DNA from: an uncultured bacterium
GTDB lineage: Bacteria; Planctomycetota; Uabimicrobiia; Uabimicrobiales; JABWCH01
NCBI GenBank assembly: GCA_938003875.1
Contig: CALKWO010000084.1
Span: 1-64,000, forward strand
Reading direction: 5' to 3'
DNA length: 64,000 nucleotides
Positions 54,323 through 62,634 of this stretch are shown here, in pieces. Below the pieces are notes generated by a model. The model had not been told where the DNA came from, ran no database searches, and saw only the letters and a program-made list of their open reading frames with translations. A program made the translations under genes and the position numbers. How positions within the stretch are numbered: position 1 is the stretch's first letter; the number at the start of each line of letters is the position of its first letter.

Positions 54323-56943
54323 ATTTTTTCTTCCTTCCTGTCGCGAGCCAGTGCCAACTCACGTTTAAAATGTTCTGCAAGAATTTGAACATTAGGCTCC
54401 TGCTCAATGCCTTTATGGTCTCCTGGTATGGTATAGACCTGTTTTTTTTCTATCCTATCGAACCATAAATTTCTGGAGCCATGTGTATAATCTATGAGAG
54501 AATCCCTGCCTACAAAAAACACAATTTTGTCTTTGTATTCTTTTGGTATATAATTTTGTGCCGCAAGGGCGACGAAATGTTTGATTTTTTCGTAGTGTTC
54601 TTTTCTAGGACGATTTAGAGAACGGGCTTTTTTTCTTACCAGAAATCTTTTGATATATTCTTTGAACTCGGAAAATGTCATGCCATATACTGCCTTGCTA
54701 TGCCTGCGGATGCTTCTTAGTATATTGATAGTCCATGATCGTAAGATTTTAAGCTTTTTAAATATGCCTCGTTTTATTTTGGTGATGCCTTGTGGCTTTT
54801 CAGGATAATACATTTCCATCAAAGCAAGAAAAGGAATTTTTTCTCCCTGAGCAGACAATTGCTGTGCCATTTCAAAGGTAATTATGCCACCCAGACACGT
54901 GCCACAAAAGAAATAAGGGCCTTGAGGTTGTATTTCTTTAATTTCCTGGATAAAAGTGGAGGCAACGTCCTCCAGAGAAAAATCTTTTGTAAATCGTTCT
55001 CCTTGCAGATGAAGTCCATAGCAAGGCTGGTCTTGTCCAAGATAGCGTATAAGGTGTACAAAAAAATTGGGGTTTAGTGTTGTGATAAAGAAAATAGGAG
55101 GTTGTGTCCCTTTTGTCTGAAGAGGAAGAATGCAAGAAATGTCTTCCTGGCTTTTCCCTTGGGCGATAGCATAGCCAAGAAGCTCGATAGTAGGCAGTTG
55201 CCAAAAACGAGATAAAGAAAAATTTTTGCCAAAATATTTTTCTATCTTTGCCAGAACCTGCTGGGCCAGAAGAGAAGTTCCTCCTAATTCAAAAAAATTA
55301 TCATGAACTCCGATAGGATATATTTCTAAAACTTCCTGCCAGATAATAGCTAGTTTTTCTTCCATTTCATTTCTGGGAGGCTCATATCCGGTCAGCATTT
55401 CATGCCTTGTATGAGAAGGCTCTGGTAAGACAGAACGGTCAATTTTACCATGAACATTTAGAGGCATCGCCTTTAAAAATACAAAGACAGCAGGGATCAT
55501 ATAGTAAGGTAACTTTTCTTCTAGTTTTTTCCTTATTTCTGTGGAATTTAGAGAATATTTTTCTTTGAGGACAATGTAGGCCACAAGACGATTGTTATTG
55601 TTGGCTTCTTTTCTTGCAATAACAATCGCCTGGCTTATACAGTCAAGAGAATATAGGATATTTTCTACTTCAGCAAGCTCAACCCGAAATCCAGCGATTT
55701 TCACCATATTGTCTTTTCTGCCTGAATGAAGTATAGAGCCATCGGGCAGGCGTTTCCCCATATCTCCTGTACGATAGATAATCGTCCCATCTTCACAAAA
55801 CTGGAAAGTCTTTTTGGTAAGCTCTTCATTGCGCCAATATCCATGAGCAAGGTAGCGGCTTCGGATAACGATTTCGCCTTCATCGCTTTCTATAGGAGGA
55901 TCCTGGGTAGTATCGAGAAGAGAAATTTCTTTGTCCTTGGCCTTAACAGTGAGTGGTATAGGTCCATCGCTCAATTCCGTGGTTCTTGTAATGTAGTTGC
56001 ACATGATTGTATTGGTTTCTGAAGAAGAAAGGTTATGTCTCAAAATACAATCACGGCTGACATGATTCCAAAACCTCATTATATCGCTTTTGTACAGAGC
56101 CTCTCCGCCTACTCCCATTAAACGCAGATGAGGAAAAAAATCTTTTGGCTTCAGCACATCCAAAAAGGTTCTGAAAAAAGAAGACATCATGCTCGTCATG
56201 GTAATCTCTTCTTTTTTCAGATGTTCAGCAAGGCTTTGAAAGCTCTCAGCAGCAGTATTATAAAGAAAGAGCGTAGCCCCATTAAAAAGAGAATTCATAA
56301 TCTGGGATCGAGAGGAACCAAAGCTGGAAGAAGTCAAGAGGCTAATACGCTCATGAAAGTTGCCGGAATAAATATTGTTTTTCGCCATAGCAGCATATAT
56401 AGCAGTAAGGTGCGTGTTGATCGCTCCTTTGGGAATTCCTGTAGAGCCAGAGGTATAGTAAACACAGGCAAATCGATTGGGTTCTATTTTCAGGCCAGGG
56501 TTTTCTGAAGACAGACTTTCCGAAATTTCTTCTATACAAACCAGAGGAACTTTATTTCCTATGATTTCTCGTACTTTAGAGCGATAATGATAATCTGTTA
56601 TGACAAGACTGGCCTGAGAATTTTGCAACATCATGGAAATCCTATCAGCAGGGTATTGTGGATCAACAGGTATATAGAATTTTCCTGCCTTGAGGGAGCC
56701 CAAAAGGGCTTCTATAAAAGCTATATCTTTGTCCAATAAAAGAGCAACTGCCTCTTCTTTTTCTCCTATTTTGGATAGAATACCATGGGCCAGGCGGTTG
56801 CTCTTTTCGTTGAGATGGCTATAACTCAATTCCGCCAGAGCAGATTTTACCGCAATACGATTTGGATATTTTTGCACCTGCTCTTCAAAGCATTCTGGTA
56901 TAGATCGTTCTATGTTATAGCTAAAATTTATATTTTTTTGCAT
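54319..56943 (-). CDS. NRPS-like enzyme: adenylation, carrier and thioesterase domains
   Basis: An 874-aa single-module enzyme with no condensation domain. The A domain spans about 10-510: A3 YYTSGSTGIPKG (162-173), A7 YRTGDMG, A8 SGRKDNMVKIAGFRVELAEVE-type, A10 with K500. The carrier (about 520-595) has S557 in LGGTSL for phosphopantetheine. The thioesterase (about 605-874) has GTCLGG with C683 where Ser is usual, E710 where Asp is usual, and H843. The A4 core reads FGSS, so the Asp that binds the amino group of amino acids is Gly209. The substrate may thus be an aryl, keto or hydroxy acid (inference). Three bases after the porin stop. Confidence 0.88.
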   Translation of the reverse strand: MQKNINFSYNIERSIPECFEEQVQKYPNRIAVKSALAELSYSHLNEKSNRLAHGILSKIGEKEEAVALLLDKDIAFIEALLGSLKAGKFYIPVDPQYPADRISMMLQNSQASLVITDYHYRSKVREIIGNKVPLVCIEEISESLSSENPGLKIEPNRFACVYYTSGSTGIPKGAINTHLTAIYAAMAKNNIYSGNFHERISLLTSSSFGSSRSQIMNSLFNGATLFLYNTAAESFQSLAEHLKKEEITMTSMMSSFFRTFLDVLKPKDFFPHLRLMGVGGEALYKSDIMRFWNHVSRDCILRHNLSSSETNTIMCNYITRTTELSDGPIPLTVKAKDKEISLLDTTQDPPIESDEGEIVIRSRYLAHGYWRNEELTKKTFQFCEDGTIIYRTGDMGKRLPDGSILHSGRKDNMVKIAGFRVELAEVENILYSLDCISQAIVIARKEANNNNRLVAYIVLKEKYSLNSTEIRKKLEEKLPYYMIPAVFVFLKAMPLNVHGKIDRSVLPEPSHTRHEMLTGYEPPRNEMEEKLAIIWQEVLEIYPIGVHDNFFELGGTSLLAQQVLAKIEKYFGKNFSLSRFWQLPTIELLGYAIAQGKSQEDISCILPLQTKGTQPPIFFITTLNPNFFVHLIRYLGQDQPCYGLHLQGERFTKDFSLEDVASTFIQEIKEIQPQGPYFFCGTCLGGIITFEMAQQLSAQGEKIPFLALMEMYYPEKPQGITKIKRGIFKKLKILRSWTINILRSIRRHSKAVYGMTFSEFKEYIKRFLVRKKARSLNRPRKEHYEKIKHFVALAAQNYIPKEYKDKIVFFVGRDSLIDYTHGSRNLWFDRIEKKQVYTIPGDHKGIEQEPNVQILAEHFKRELALARDRKEEKI

Positions 56944-56946
56944 AGT

Positions 56947-58389
56947 TTAGAACCGAACTTGAAAGCGTGTCATGAAAATATGGGCATCTGTTTTTTCGTT
57001 ATTTTTTTCGTTATGCAGCATAGAATAAATATAGTCAAACATAATGCGAAGATGAGAATTGGGATACCAGTTCAAACCCACGATGATATTATCCATACGT
57101 CCACCGCGTATTTCATCATTCAGATCAAGCTTGGAATAGCAAACTGCCATTTCCCAAGCACCATATCCGCCTTCCAGAAAACTTTTTTCAGGCTTTATAT
57201 CAAGAAAACGGCCTCTTTCTTTATCGTAGTTGCGGTGTTCTCCTGTAAGAAAGTATGTAGCATACACATAATAGCCCCAGAAACGATCATTGTCTTTATC
57301 AGCAGAGCTTTCATAGTTGATAAAAGAGCAAATCAACTCGCTCTGTATGGACAGAGGGCCAATAACACATGCACCTTCTAAACCAAGAAGATGGTTATCT
57401 TCTACATTTCTTAGTATACCTGTGTCTACGAAATAAGGAGTCATGCGAGCTTCAGGCTTTGCTCTATATCGGGCTTCATCATTAATAGGATTGCGATAGC
57501 TATAGCCTATACCCAAATGAACAAGGGTTTCCCCCTTATTTTCATAATAAGGCAATCCTGCTATTCTCGCTGTAAAAGCATAGGACCCGCTATCTCCTTC
57601 CACTTTAGGGGGATTGTTATTAGGTGTGTCACGGAAAAATCCAAAGCTAAAAGATATGCGTTCTTCTGCCAGATTCCCGAAATAGGCAATGCCTAAATTT
57701 CGGTTAGGAGAAAGTATTTCCACAGAGTTTCTTTCCATAAAGGTAAGCCAGGGGGCAGGTCTTTGCGTTTCCAGGCAGAAAGGCTCTTTGAAATGCCCTA
57801 GTATCAATTTTCCAGAAAGAGGAAGTCCTGAAATTCCCATATAAACATCAAAAAAAGCTGCTGTTCCACCTGCAAATGATAAGTCTATTTTGTAAAAGAA
57901 ATGCTTACATACCGTGCCTTCTAAGGTAGGTCTTACAGAACGAAATTCCATAGAGTCTTCAATCGGCCCCTGGTTTTCATGAATCGTTCTATCTTCATGC
58001 CCAAAGATAAAATCTACAGCCACCCTACCTCCTACAGTCATGGTAAATTTTTTATCTTCTGTTTCAAAAGAAAATCGCCCTTTCCAAAAACTTTCCACAG
58101 GAATTTTCTTGGGGTCTTTTTTCGTTTCCAGAATATTGGAAACTTCTTCTTTTATCATTTGTCTTAAGCTGTCTTTATCCTGGATTGGCTCCTGTTGTTC
58201 CTGATTTTTTTCAGGAAGAGAACCTTTTTCTTTATCCTTTTCCAGATCTATCACTCTCTTTTGGAGAGATTCTAAAAGCTTTTTCATGCTTTCGATTTCT
58301 TGCTGTTGCTTTAAGATGATTTCCTTATCAGACTCTTGAGAAAATAAAAAGAAAGGAAATAAAAAGATACATAAAAATAGCAATTTCAT
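56947..58389 (-). CDS. Porin (phosphate-selective porin O/P-like)
   Basis: A 480-aa outer-membrane porin. Signal peptide 1-18 (LFPFFLFSQ), then a periplasmic coiled coil (KQQQEIESMKKLLESLQKRV), a linker, and a 16-18-stranded barrel with FTMTVGGRVAVDF, FYKIDLSFAGG and LILGHFKEPFCLE, ending in aromatic FQVRF. These are OprP/OprO signatures. The ATG at 58389 has AAAGGAA upstream; the longer start at 58431 is rejected. First gene of the operon with the NRPS-like enzyme and ABC importer, so it probably admits their substrate through the outer membrane. Confidence 0.87.
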   Translation of the reverse strand: MKLLFLCIFLFPFFLFSQESDKEIILKQQQEIESMKKLLESLQKRVIDLEKDKEKGSLPEKNQEQQEPIQDKDSLRQMIKEEVSNILETKKDPKKIPVESFWKGRFSFETEDKKFTMTVGGRVAVDFIFGHEDRTIHENQGPIEDSMEFRSVRPTLEGTVCKHFFYKIDLSFAGGTAAFFDVYMGISGLPLSGKLILGHFKEPFCLETQRPAPWLTFMERNSVEILSPNRNLGIAYFGNLAEERISFSFGFFRDTPNNNPPKVEGDSGSYAFTARIAGLPYYENKGETLVHLGIGYSYRNPINDEARYRAKPEARMTPYFVDTGILRNVEDNHLLGLEGACVIGPLSIQSELICSFINYESSADKDNDRFWGYYVYATYFLTGEHRNYDKERGRFLDIKPEKSFLEGGYGAWEMAVCYSKLDLNDEIRGGRMDNIIVGLNWYPNSHLRIMFDYIYSMLHNEKNNEKTDAHIFMTRFQVRF

Positions 58390-58443
58390 AAAATTCCTTT
58401 TTTGATATTTTTTTGTCTTTACTAACATCAATATTCATAATCT

Positions 58444-58485
58444 AAAAAAAGTGAGGCTACTACTTGACTTCAGCAATAGCCTCAC
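58444..58485 (-). terminator. Rho-independent terminator
   Basis: GTGAGGCTA (58451-58459) pairs with TAGCCTCAC (58477-58485). On the minus strand the stem is followed by TTTTTTT. It ends the transcript of the lipoprotein gene stopping at 58534 and isolates the porin operon. Confidence 0.85.
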
Positions 58486-58533
58486 TTTGTAGCCGCTACG
58501 TTTTCGATCTAATAGCAGCCTGTAAAAAAAGCT

Positions 58534-59049
58534 TTAATTTTTTGTCTGAAATGTCTTTAAATACGATGCCAGGGTAACTTCCTTTGTATTGCTTTGGTTC
58601 AAAGGAAGCTTATGGCATTCTACAATCTGGTTTTCATAATAGAATCGCCATTCCTGGGAATTTTTGGCACTATAGAGTAGCTCTGAGTTTTTTTCCAGTT
58701 TATTGCTTCCAGAAAGGGTTCTCAGGGAAATGGTTTTGCTTCCCTCTTTGCTCAAAAACTGGATTTTGGCTTTTTGAGAAAATTCCGCTATTCGAGCATT
58801 GTCTTTTTCTTTACCCTCGCTATATCCTGGAGGAAGATAGATGTATCCACTGTCTATATCAATATAGAAAGCCACAACACCAGGGATGACAAAACAAAGG
58901 CATAAAAGAGCGTCCATAAGAACCACTTTGCTGTCCAGCTTTCCGCCAGATTGGCCTTTTCTTTCAGGATACCAGTAACTCCCACAGCCTGTGCTTATCG
59001 CAATTATCGAAAGGCATAAAAGAAGGCATATTGCTTTGTTGAGATTCAT
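58534..59049 (-). CDS. Lipoprotein of the YPERxGQ type
   Basis: A 171-aa lipoprotein: lipobox STGC (19-22), then YWYPERKGQSGGKLDSKVVL, a TM-like stretch (DALLCLCFVIPGVVAFYIDI) and YIYLPP. This opening is shared by a group of bacterial lipoproteins without known function. The C-terminal 90 residues are unrecognised. AAGGG precedes the ATG. A terminator follows the gene. Confidence 0.65.
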   Translation of the reverse strand: MNLNKAICLLLCLSIIAISTGCGSYWYPERKGQSGGKLDSKVVLMDALLCLCFVIPGVVAFYIDIDSGYIYLPPGYSEGKEKDNARIAEFSQKAKIQFLSKEGSKTISLRTLSGSNKLEKNSELLYSAKNSQEWRFYYENQIVECHKLPLNQSNTKEVTLASYLKTFQTKN

Positions 59050-59072
59050 GTTTTACCCTTATCAAAAGATCA

Positions 59073-60311
59073 TTATGAAATAGAATTTTTTACTTCCCAT
59101 GTTTTGGAAATCTGACGATAAATATAAACAAACAAAAATCCTAAGAAAAATCCTGCAATATGGGCCCACCATCCAACATTCTTTTGTCCTGAAAGTTGGC
59201 CGACAAATTGTACGATAACCCAAAAACCCAGATAAAAATACACAGGAATTTTAAAGGGATAAGGAATGATGATGGTCTGGTATAAGGCTGCTTTGGGGAA
59301 AAAATATAGATATGCACCCATCACTCCAGCGACAGCTCCACTGGCTCCTACCAGAGGGGTAGCAGGAATACCCATTTTTACCATAGCGATGACTTGCACC
59401 AGGGCAGAAAGAATACCACAGGCAAGATAAAAAAGGATAAAGCCAAAATGGCCAAGGCGATCCTCTACATTGTCTCCAAATATCCAGAGGAAATACATAT
59501 TTCCAATCAAATGCAACCATCCACCATGAATAAAAGCATAACTTACTAAAGTAAAAAGGCTCATGCCCCCTAAAATTTTCTCAGGAACAGCCCCATAGGT
59601 ACGGAAAAAATCGCTAAGATGCGCCATACTGAAAGTAGAGAGTATCCATTGAATCAAAAAATTGATGACAATAAAAGAAACAACTACGTATGGAAAACGC
59701 CTTCTAGGTGGGTTATAGGCTTCTACAGGAAAGCCTGTTAAAGCAGTGAAGGCCCAGAGCCCTGCTGTGACTTCAGCAGCATAGGTTCCTTCGTCCAGCT
59801 CTCTTTCTTCTGCCACTTCATCTCTTTCTTCCATATCCAGTGTTATTGGTTGTATCTTTTTGATAACAACAGGCATGGGCTTTTCTGTTTTAGGGACAGG
59901 ATAGAGACGGAAAGGGTGAATTTTTCCTATAGTTTCCTGGTTAGCAGCATCTTTTCTCTTGGCTGCAACTTGTTCGCGTATCAGTTGTTTTGTTTTAGGA
60001 AATTCATTTTTATCCAGCCATACACCCTGGCAATGCTTGCACTGGTCTATGGTAAGCCCCTTGTCGTTTTTAAAGGTTTTGGCTTCCATGTGGCATTTGC
60101 ATTCAGGGCAATTCAAATCGCTTTCTTGTTGCAGAAAAATATCTTTAGAAAAGTTCATCAACTCGCGATTTTTTTGCAAGGAAAGAAGTTTGGCCAGCGT
60201 TTCTCCATAATACCATGTCCCTCTACATTGGGAGCAGGTGGCAAGATGAATGTTGGAGAATGCTTCTTTTTTTAAATCGCATTGGCATCGTGGACATAGC
60301 ATGGTTTCCAA
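59073..60311 (-). CDS. Rhomboid intramembrane protease with two N-terminal zinc ribbons
   Basis: A 412-aa protein. Two TFIIB-type zinc ribbons come first: CPRC...CSQC and CPEC...CKHC, the second followed by GVWLDKNEF. A charged linker leads to a six-to-seven TM rhomboid domain. It has HGGWLHLIGNMYFLWIFG, catalytic Ser324 in GASGAVAG, and His384 in WWAHIAGFFLGF. It would cut TM segments of other membrane proteins. The N-terminal ribbons are unusual in rhomboids and may select substrates. Start: AGGAGGG lies 7 bases before a TTG at 60311; ATGs at 60302 and 60350 are alternatives. Confidence 0.85.
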   Translation of the reverse strand: METMLCPRCQCDLKKEAFSNIHLATCSQCRGTWYYGETLAKLLSLQKNRELMNFSKDIFLQQESDLNCPECKCHMEAKTFKNDKGLTIDQCKHCQGVWLDKNEFPKTKQLIREQVAAKRKDAANQETIGKIHPFRLYPVPKTEKPMPVVIKKIQPITLDMEERDEVAEERELDEGTYAAEVTAGLWAFTALTGFPVEAYNPPRRRFPYVVVSFIVINFLIQWILSTFSMAHLSDFFRTYGAVPEKILGGMSLFTLVSYAFIHGGWLHLIGNMYFLWIFGDNVEDRLGHFGFILFYLACGILSALVQVIAMVKMGIPATPLVGASGAVAGVMGAYLYFFPKAALYQTIIIPYPFKIPVYFYLGFWVIVQFVGQLSGQKNVGWWAHIAGFFLGFLFVYIYRQISKTWEVKNSIS

Positions 60312-60340
60312 AGGGAATCCCTCCTGATAAAAAAATGTTT

Positions 60341-60676
60341 TTACTCCCATTTGTCCCCGTTATGAGGGCGATGGATTTCATAACCGTCTTCCTCTAAAAA
60401 AGAAAGAATTTTTTCTAAAGCGGATTTTTTCTTGATAATAAAATCTATAAGCTCTTCTTCGTTTGTTTCATACAAGCTTGGTAGTAAGCTGTCAGGGATA
60501 CCTTCGCCAGGAATATATACAATTTCTCCTTTATTTTTCAGAATATCATATAGTTCTTTTGGTATTTCCCCATTGCTTTTGACAACAACCACTCCCATTT
60601 CCTCTAGTGCAGTGATAAGGTCTTGCATCAATTCTGCTGCACTTTCTGCTTCAAGATTCAGTTTTGCACTACCCAT
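60341..60676 (-). CDS. Small unrecognised acidic protein
   Basis: A 111-aa soluble acidic protein of unknown family. It contains a helix (AAELMQDLITALEEMGVVVV), a short beta/Pro segment (IVYIPGEGIPDSLLPSLY) and a second helix pair ending EEDGYEIHRPHNGDKWE. AGGAG lies 8 bases before the ATG. It is 21 bases after the ferritin-like gene and 29 bases before the rhomboid TTG start, so the three are probably one transcript. Confidence 0.6.
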   Translation of the reverse strand: MGSAKLNLEAESAAELMQDLITALEEMGVVVVKSNGEIPKELYDILKNKGEIVYIPGEGIPDSLLPSLYETNEEELIDFIIKKKSALEKILSFLEEDGYEIHRPHNGDKWE

Positions 60677-60697
60677 GATCTATCTCCTGTTTGAGTT

Positions 60698-61207
60698 TTA
60701 AAAAGGGGCAAAATCGCCCTGGCTCCAATAGTCTTCTTTTAAATCATTCTGCTGTTTTAAAAGTACCTGATAGTGTGTCGTTTCCCAATCAGCAAGTTCA
60801 CGATAAAAAGATTTTATACCAGGATCGTTTACTTTGTTTGCCTGCTCCTTATAGAATTGGATGGCAGAAAGTTCCAACTGAATTCCAACAGACAATGCCG
60901 TCATTTCATAATGTGCATCTTTAACGCGATCTTTGATACTGTCTGAAAAGATAGGACTTATAGATGTAAAAGCCGTTTTTGTGAGATGCTTGTCAGAAGC
61001 AATGTTGCCTGTTTCTATAACGGCTTTATACTGTAATTTTAAGAATTGAACATGCTCCATTTCTTCTTTTGCCAATCTTTCAAAAACAATTTTGCCCTGG
61101 GGATCTTGTGTGCTTTTGGATGCCATCATATAAAAATTATAGCCATCCACTTCAGATTTCATTGCTTCTAAAATGCCTTTAGCAATGTCCTGAGCGTTTG
61201 TGTTCAT
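60698..61207 (-). CDS. Ferritin-like / rubrerythrin-type di-iron protein
   Basis: A 169-aa four-helix-bundle protein. Iron-ligand positions appear in order: AMKSEVDGYNFY, RLAKEEMEHVQFL (ExxH), GIQLELSAIQFY, and DWETTHYQVLLK (ExxH). There is no C-terminal rubredoxin domain, so it is an erythrin-like rather than full rubrerythrin. Such proteins reduce peroxide or store iron. The ATG at 61207 has AAGGAAA upstream; a TTG at 61222 is rejected. Confidence 0.85.
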   Translation of the reverse strand: MNTNAQDIAKGILEAMKSEVDGYNFYMMASKSTQDPQGKIVFERLAKEEMEHVQFLKLQYKAVIETGNIASDKHLTKTAFTSISPIFSDSIKDRVKDAHYEMTALSVGIQLELSAIQFYKEQANKVNDPGIKSFYRELADWETTHYQVLLKQQNDLKEDYWSQGDFAPF

Positions 61208-61271
61208 AATGCTTTCCTTCAAAATCTTATAGTTACTTTTTTACAGGAGTATTGCGAATCATAAACCTGGA

Positions 61272-61294
61272 GTTACAGATTACAAATCTGTAAC
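61272..61294 (-). terminator. Hairpin after the ATP-grasp gene
   Basis: GTTACAGATT and AATCTGTAAC form a perfect 10-bp stem with a 3-base loop. It lies 19 bases after the stop at 61313. No strong T tract follows, so termination may be partial. Confidence 0.45.
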
Positions 61295-61312
61295 CAAACG
61301 ATGTATAGTATT

Positions 61313-62284
61313 TTATCCATGAGGTGTTAAGGTAGGCCAGAAAGAGTAGGGGCTTGCAATTTTTCCCCGAAATAAAAGCTCTGAAAGAATTTCTGTTATA
61401 GAAATTTTTGTTTGCTCTTGTATTTCTTTAAAAGAAGGAATAGGATCAATGCCTAAAAAAATGCAATTGTCCTGATGATCTAATCCTAATTCTATACTGG
61501 CATAAAGAAGCCCTGTTATTTTCATCAGGTTCTGAATTTTTTTCAATATTTCTGCCGGGCATTCAAATGTTTTGAATAGAGGTGTTTCATAGTCGTCTTT
61601 ATAGAAGACTTCCACGGGAACAGGGAAATTCCCTATCATCAAGACACAGAAAAATTTTTTGAAAACGAAGGCTTCCTGAAATAGACAAGGTGCTAATACA
61701 AGATTTTCTGTTTCCTCCAAATGCTCTTTTAATAGCCTGGCTAAACTCGCTCCCAAAGGAATCAGAGGACGGTAGTTGACTTTTGTATTATATTTTTCCC
61801 AAAAGGATTTCAAGGAATCAGGATGAGATGTAATCAATGTTTCTGGTATTTTGAATCCGGCTATTTTAGCTGCCTGCAACTGGTATATGGAATTCAGTGC
61901 GATTTCCTGTCTTTCTGGCTGGTTGACCCAAAGACAATCTTGGCTAGTATAGCTTATGGCATTTAAAAATTGGCAACATTCTGTATAGGCAAAGGCAACA
62001 AAATCCTTGCTTTGCAATTTATCAGAAATTTTTGGTATTCCTGGTGCCCACCACCATACGCTACGCAGCTTCTCAAAAGAAATGCACTTTTTTTCTTCAG
62101 AAGCAAGCAATACCAACTTGTTTCCACTGTTCGATACATAAAATTCGCATGTGTAATTTTTAGGAAATTCAGCAATATCTAAAATCAAGACATTCTGTGT
62201 ATGCTTATCCTGGATATATGCTTGAATTTTTTGAGCATGCTCATTTTCTTCTGATGCGATAATAAGAATTTCTGGTGTAAGCAT
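61313..62284 (-). CDS. MvdD-like ATP-grasp protein, possibly degenerate
   Basis: A 323-aa protein with the layout of MvdC/MvdD-type ATP-grasp ligases, which macrocyclise ribosomal peptides. N-terminal domain with LILDIAEFPKNYTCEFYVSN and VWWWAPGIP; WVNQPERQEIALNSIYQLQAAK; then GFKIPETLITSHPDSLKSFW. The ATP-binding Lys region reads VNYRPL where KPL is usual, and the late ENPxGQ-type metal motif reads IDPIPSF. It may be a degenerate member or have a changed activity. AAGG precedes the ATG, and a 17-codon open frame lies just upstream. Confidence 0.6.
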   Translation of the reverse strand: MLTPEILIIASEENEHAQKIQAYIQDKHTQNVLILDIAEFPKNYTCEFYVSNSGNKLVLLASEEKKCISFEKLRSVWWWAPGIPKISDKLQSKDFVAFAYTECCQFLNAISYTSQDCLWVNQPERQEIALNSIYQLQAAKIAGFKIPETLITSHPDSLKSFWEKYNTKVNYRPLIPLGASLARLLKEHLEETENLVLAPCLFQEAFVFKKFFCVLMIGNFPVPVEVFYKDDYETPLFKTFECPAEILKKIQNLMKITGLLYASIELGLDHQDNCIFLGIDPIPSFKEIQEQTKISITEILSELLFRGKIASPYSFWPTLTPHG

Positions 62285-62301
62285 ATTCTACCTTGCCCTT
62301 T

Positions 62302-62355
62302 TTAATCTTCACAAATCAGTACGCTTACTTCACGTTGGTTATGACTTCCATTCAT
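62302..62355 (-). other. Possible 17-residue upstream peptide ORF
   Basis: ATG at 62355 to TAA at 62302 encodes MNGSHNQREVSVLICED. It ends 17 bases before the ATP-grasp start. It could be a leader peptide or a very short precursor, but it lacks a good ribosome site and could be chance. The rest of the gap 62285-62634 holds the small palindrome below and AT-rich sequence with no gene seen. Confidence 0.2.
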
Positions 62356-62361
62356 AAGTAT

Positions 62362-62376
62362 ATCACTTATAGTGAT
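62362..62376. promoter_or_regulatory. Short palindrome in the divergent promoter region
   Basis: ATCACT-TAT-AGTGAT, a perfect 6-bp inverted repeat with a 3-base centre, between the divergent ATP-grasp and HTH-PTS genes. It has the size of a dimeric regulator site. No regulator is identified. Confidence 0.3.
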
Positions 62377-62634
62377 TTCTCCCAAGAAAAAAAAATAAAA
62401 AATCAGAAATTTTTGAATTTTTATTTTACTAAAAAGAATTTATAGTGTAATATTCTACGTTGAAATATAGTGTTGCATTGTAAGTTTAAACTTGAAGGAT
62501 AGAAAATTATAGTTTTTTGTTAAATGCACTTTACGCTATATTCCAATCTTAGCCCTAAAGGTGCGAAATATAATAGCCAGTGGCAATGCACCTGGTAATT
62601 TGATTTTCAAAAAAAATCATGGAGATAAAGAAAA

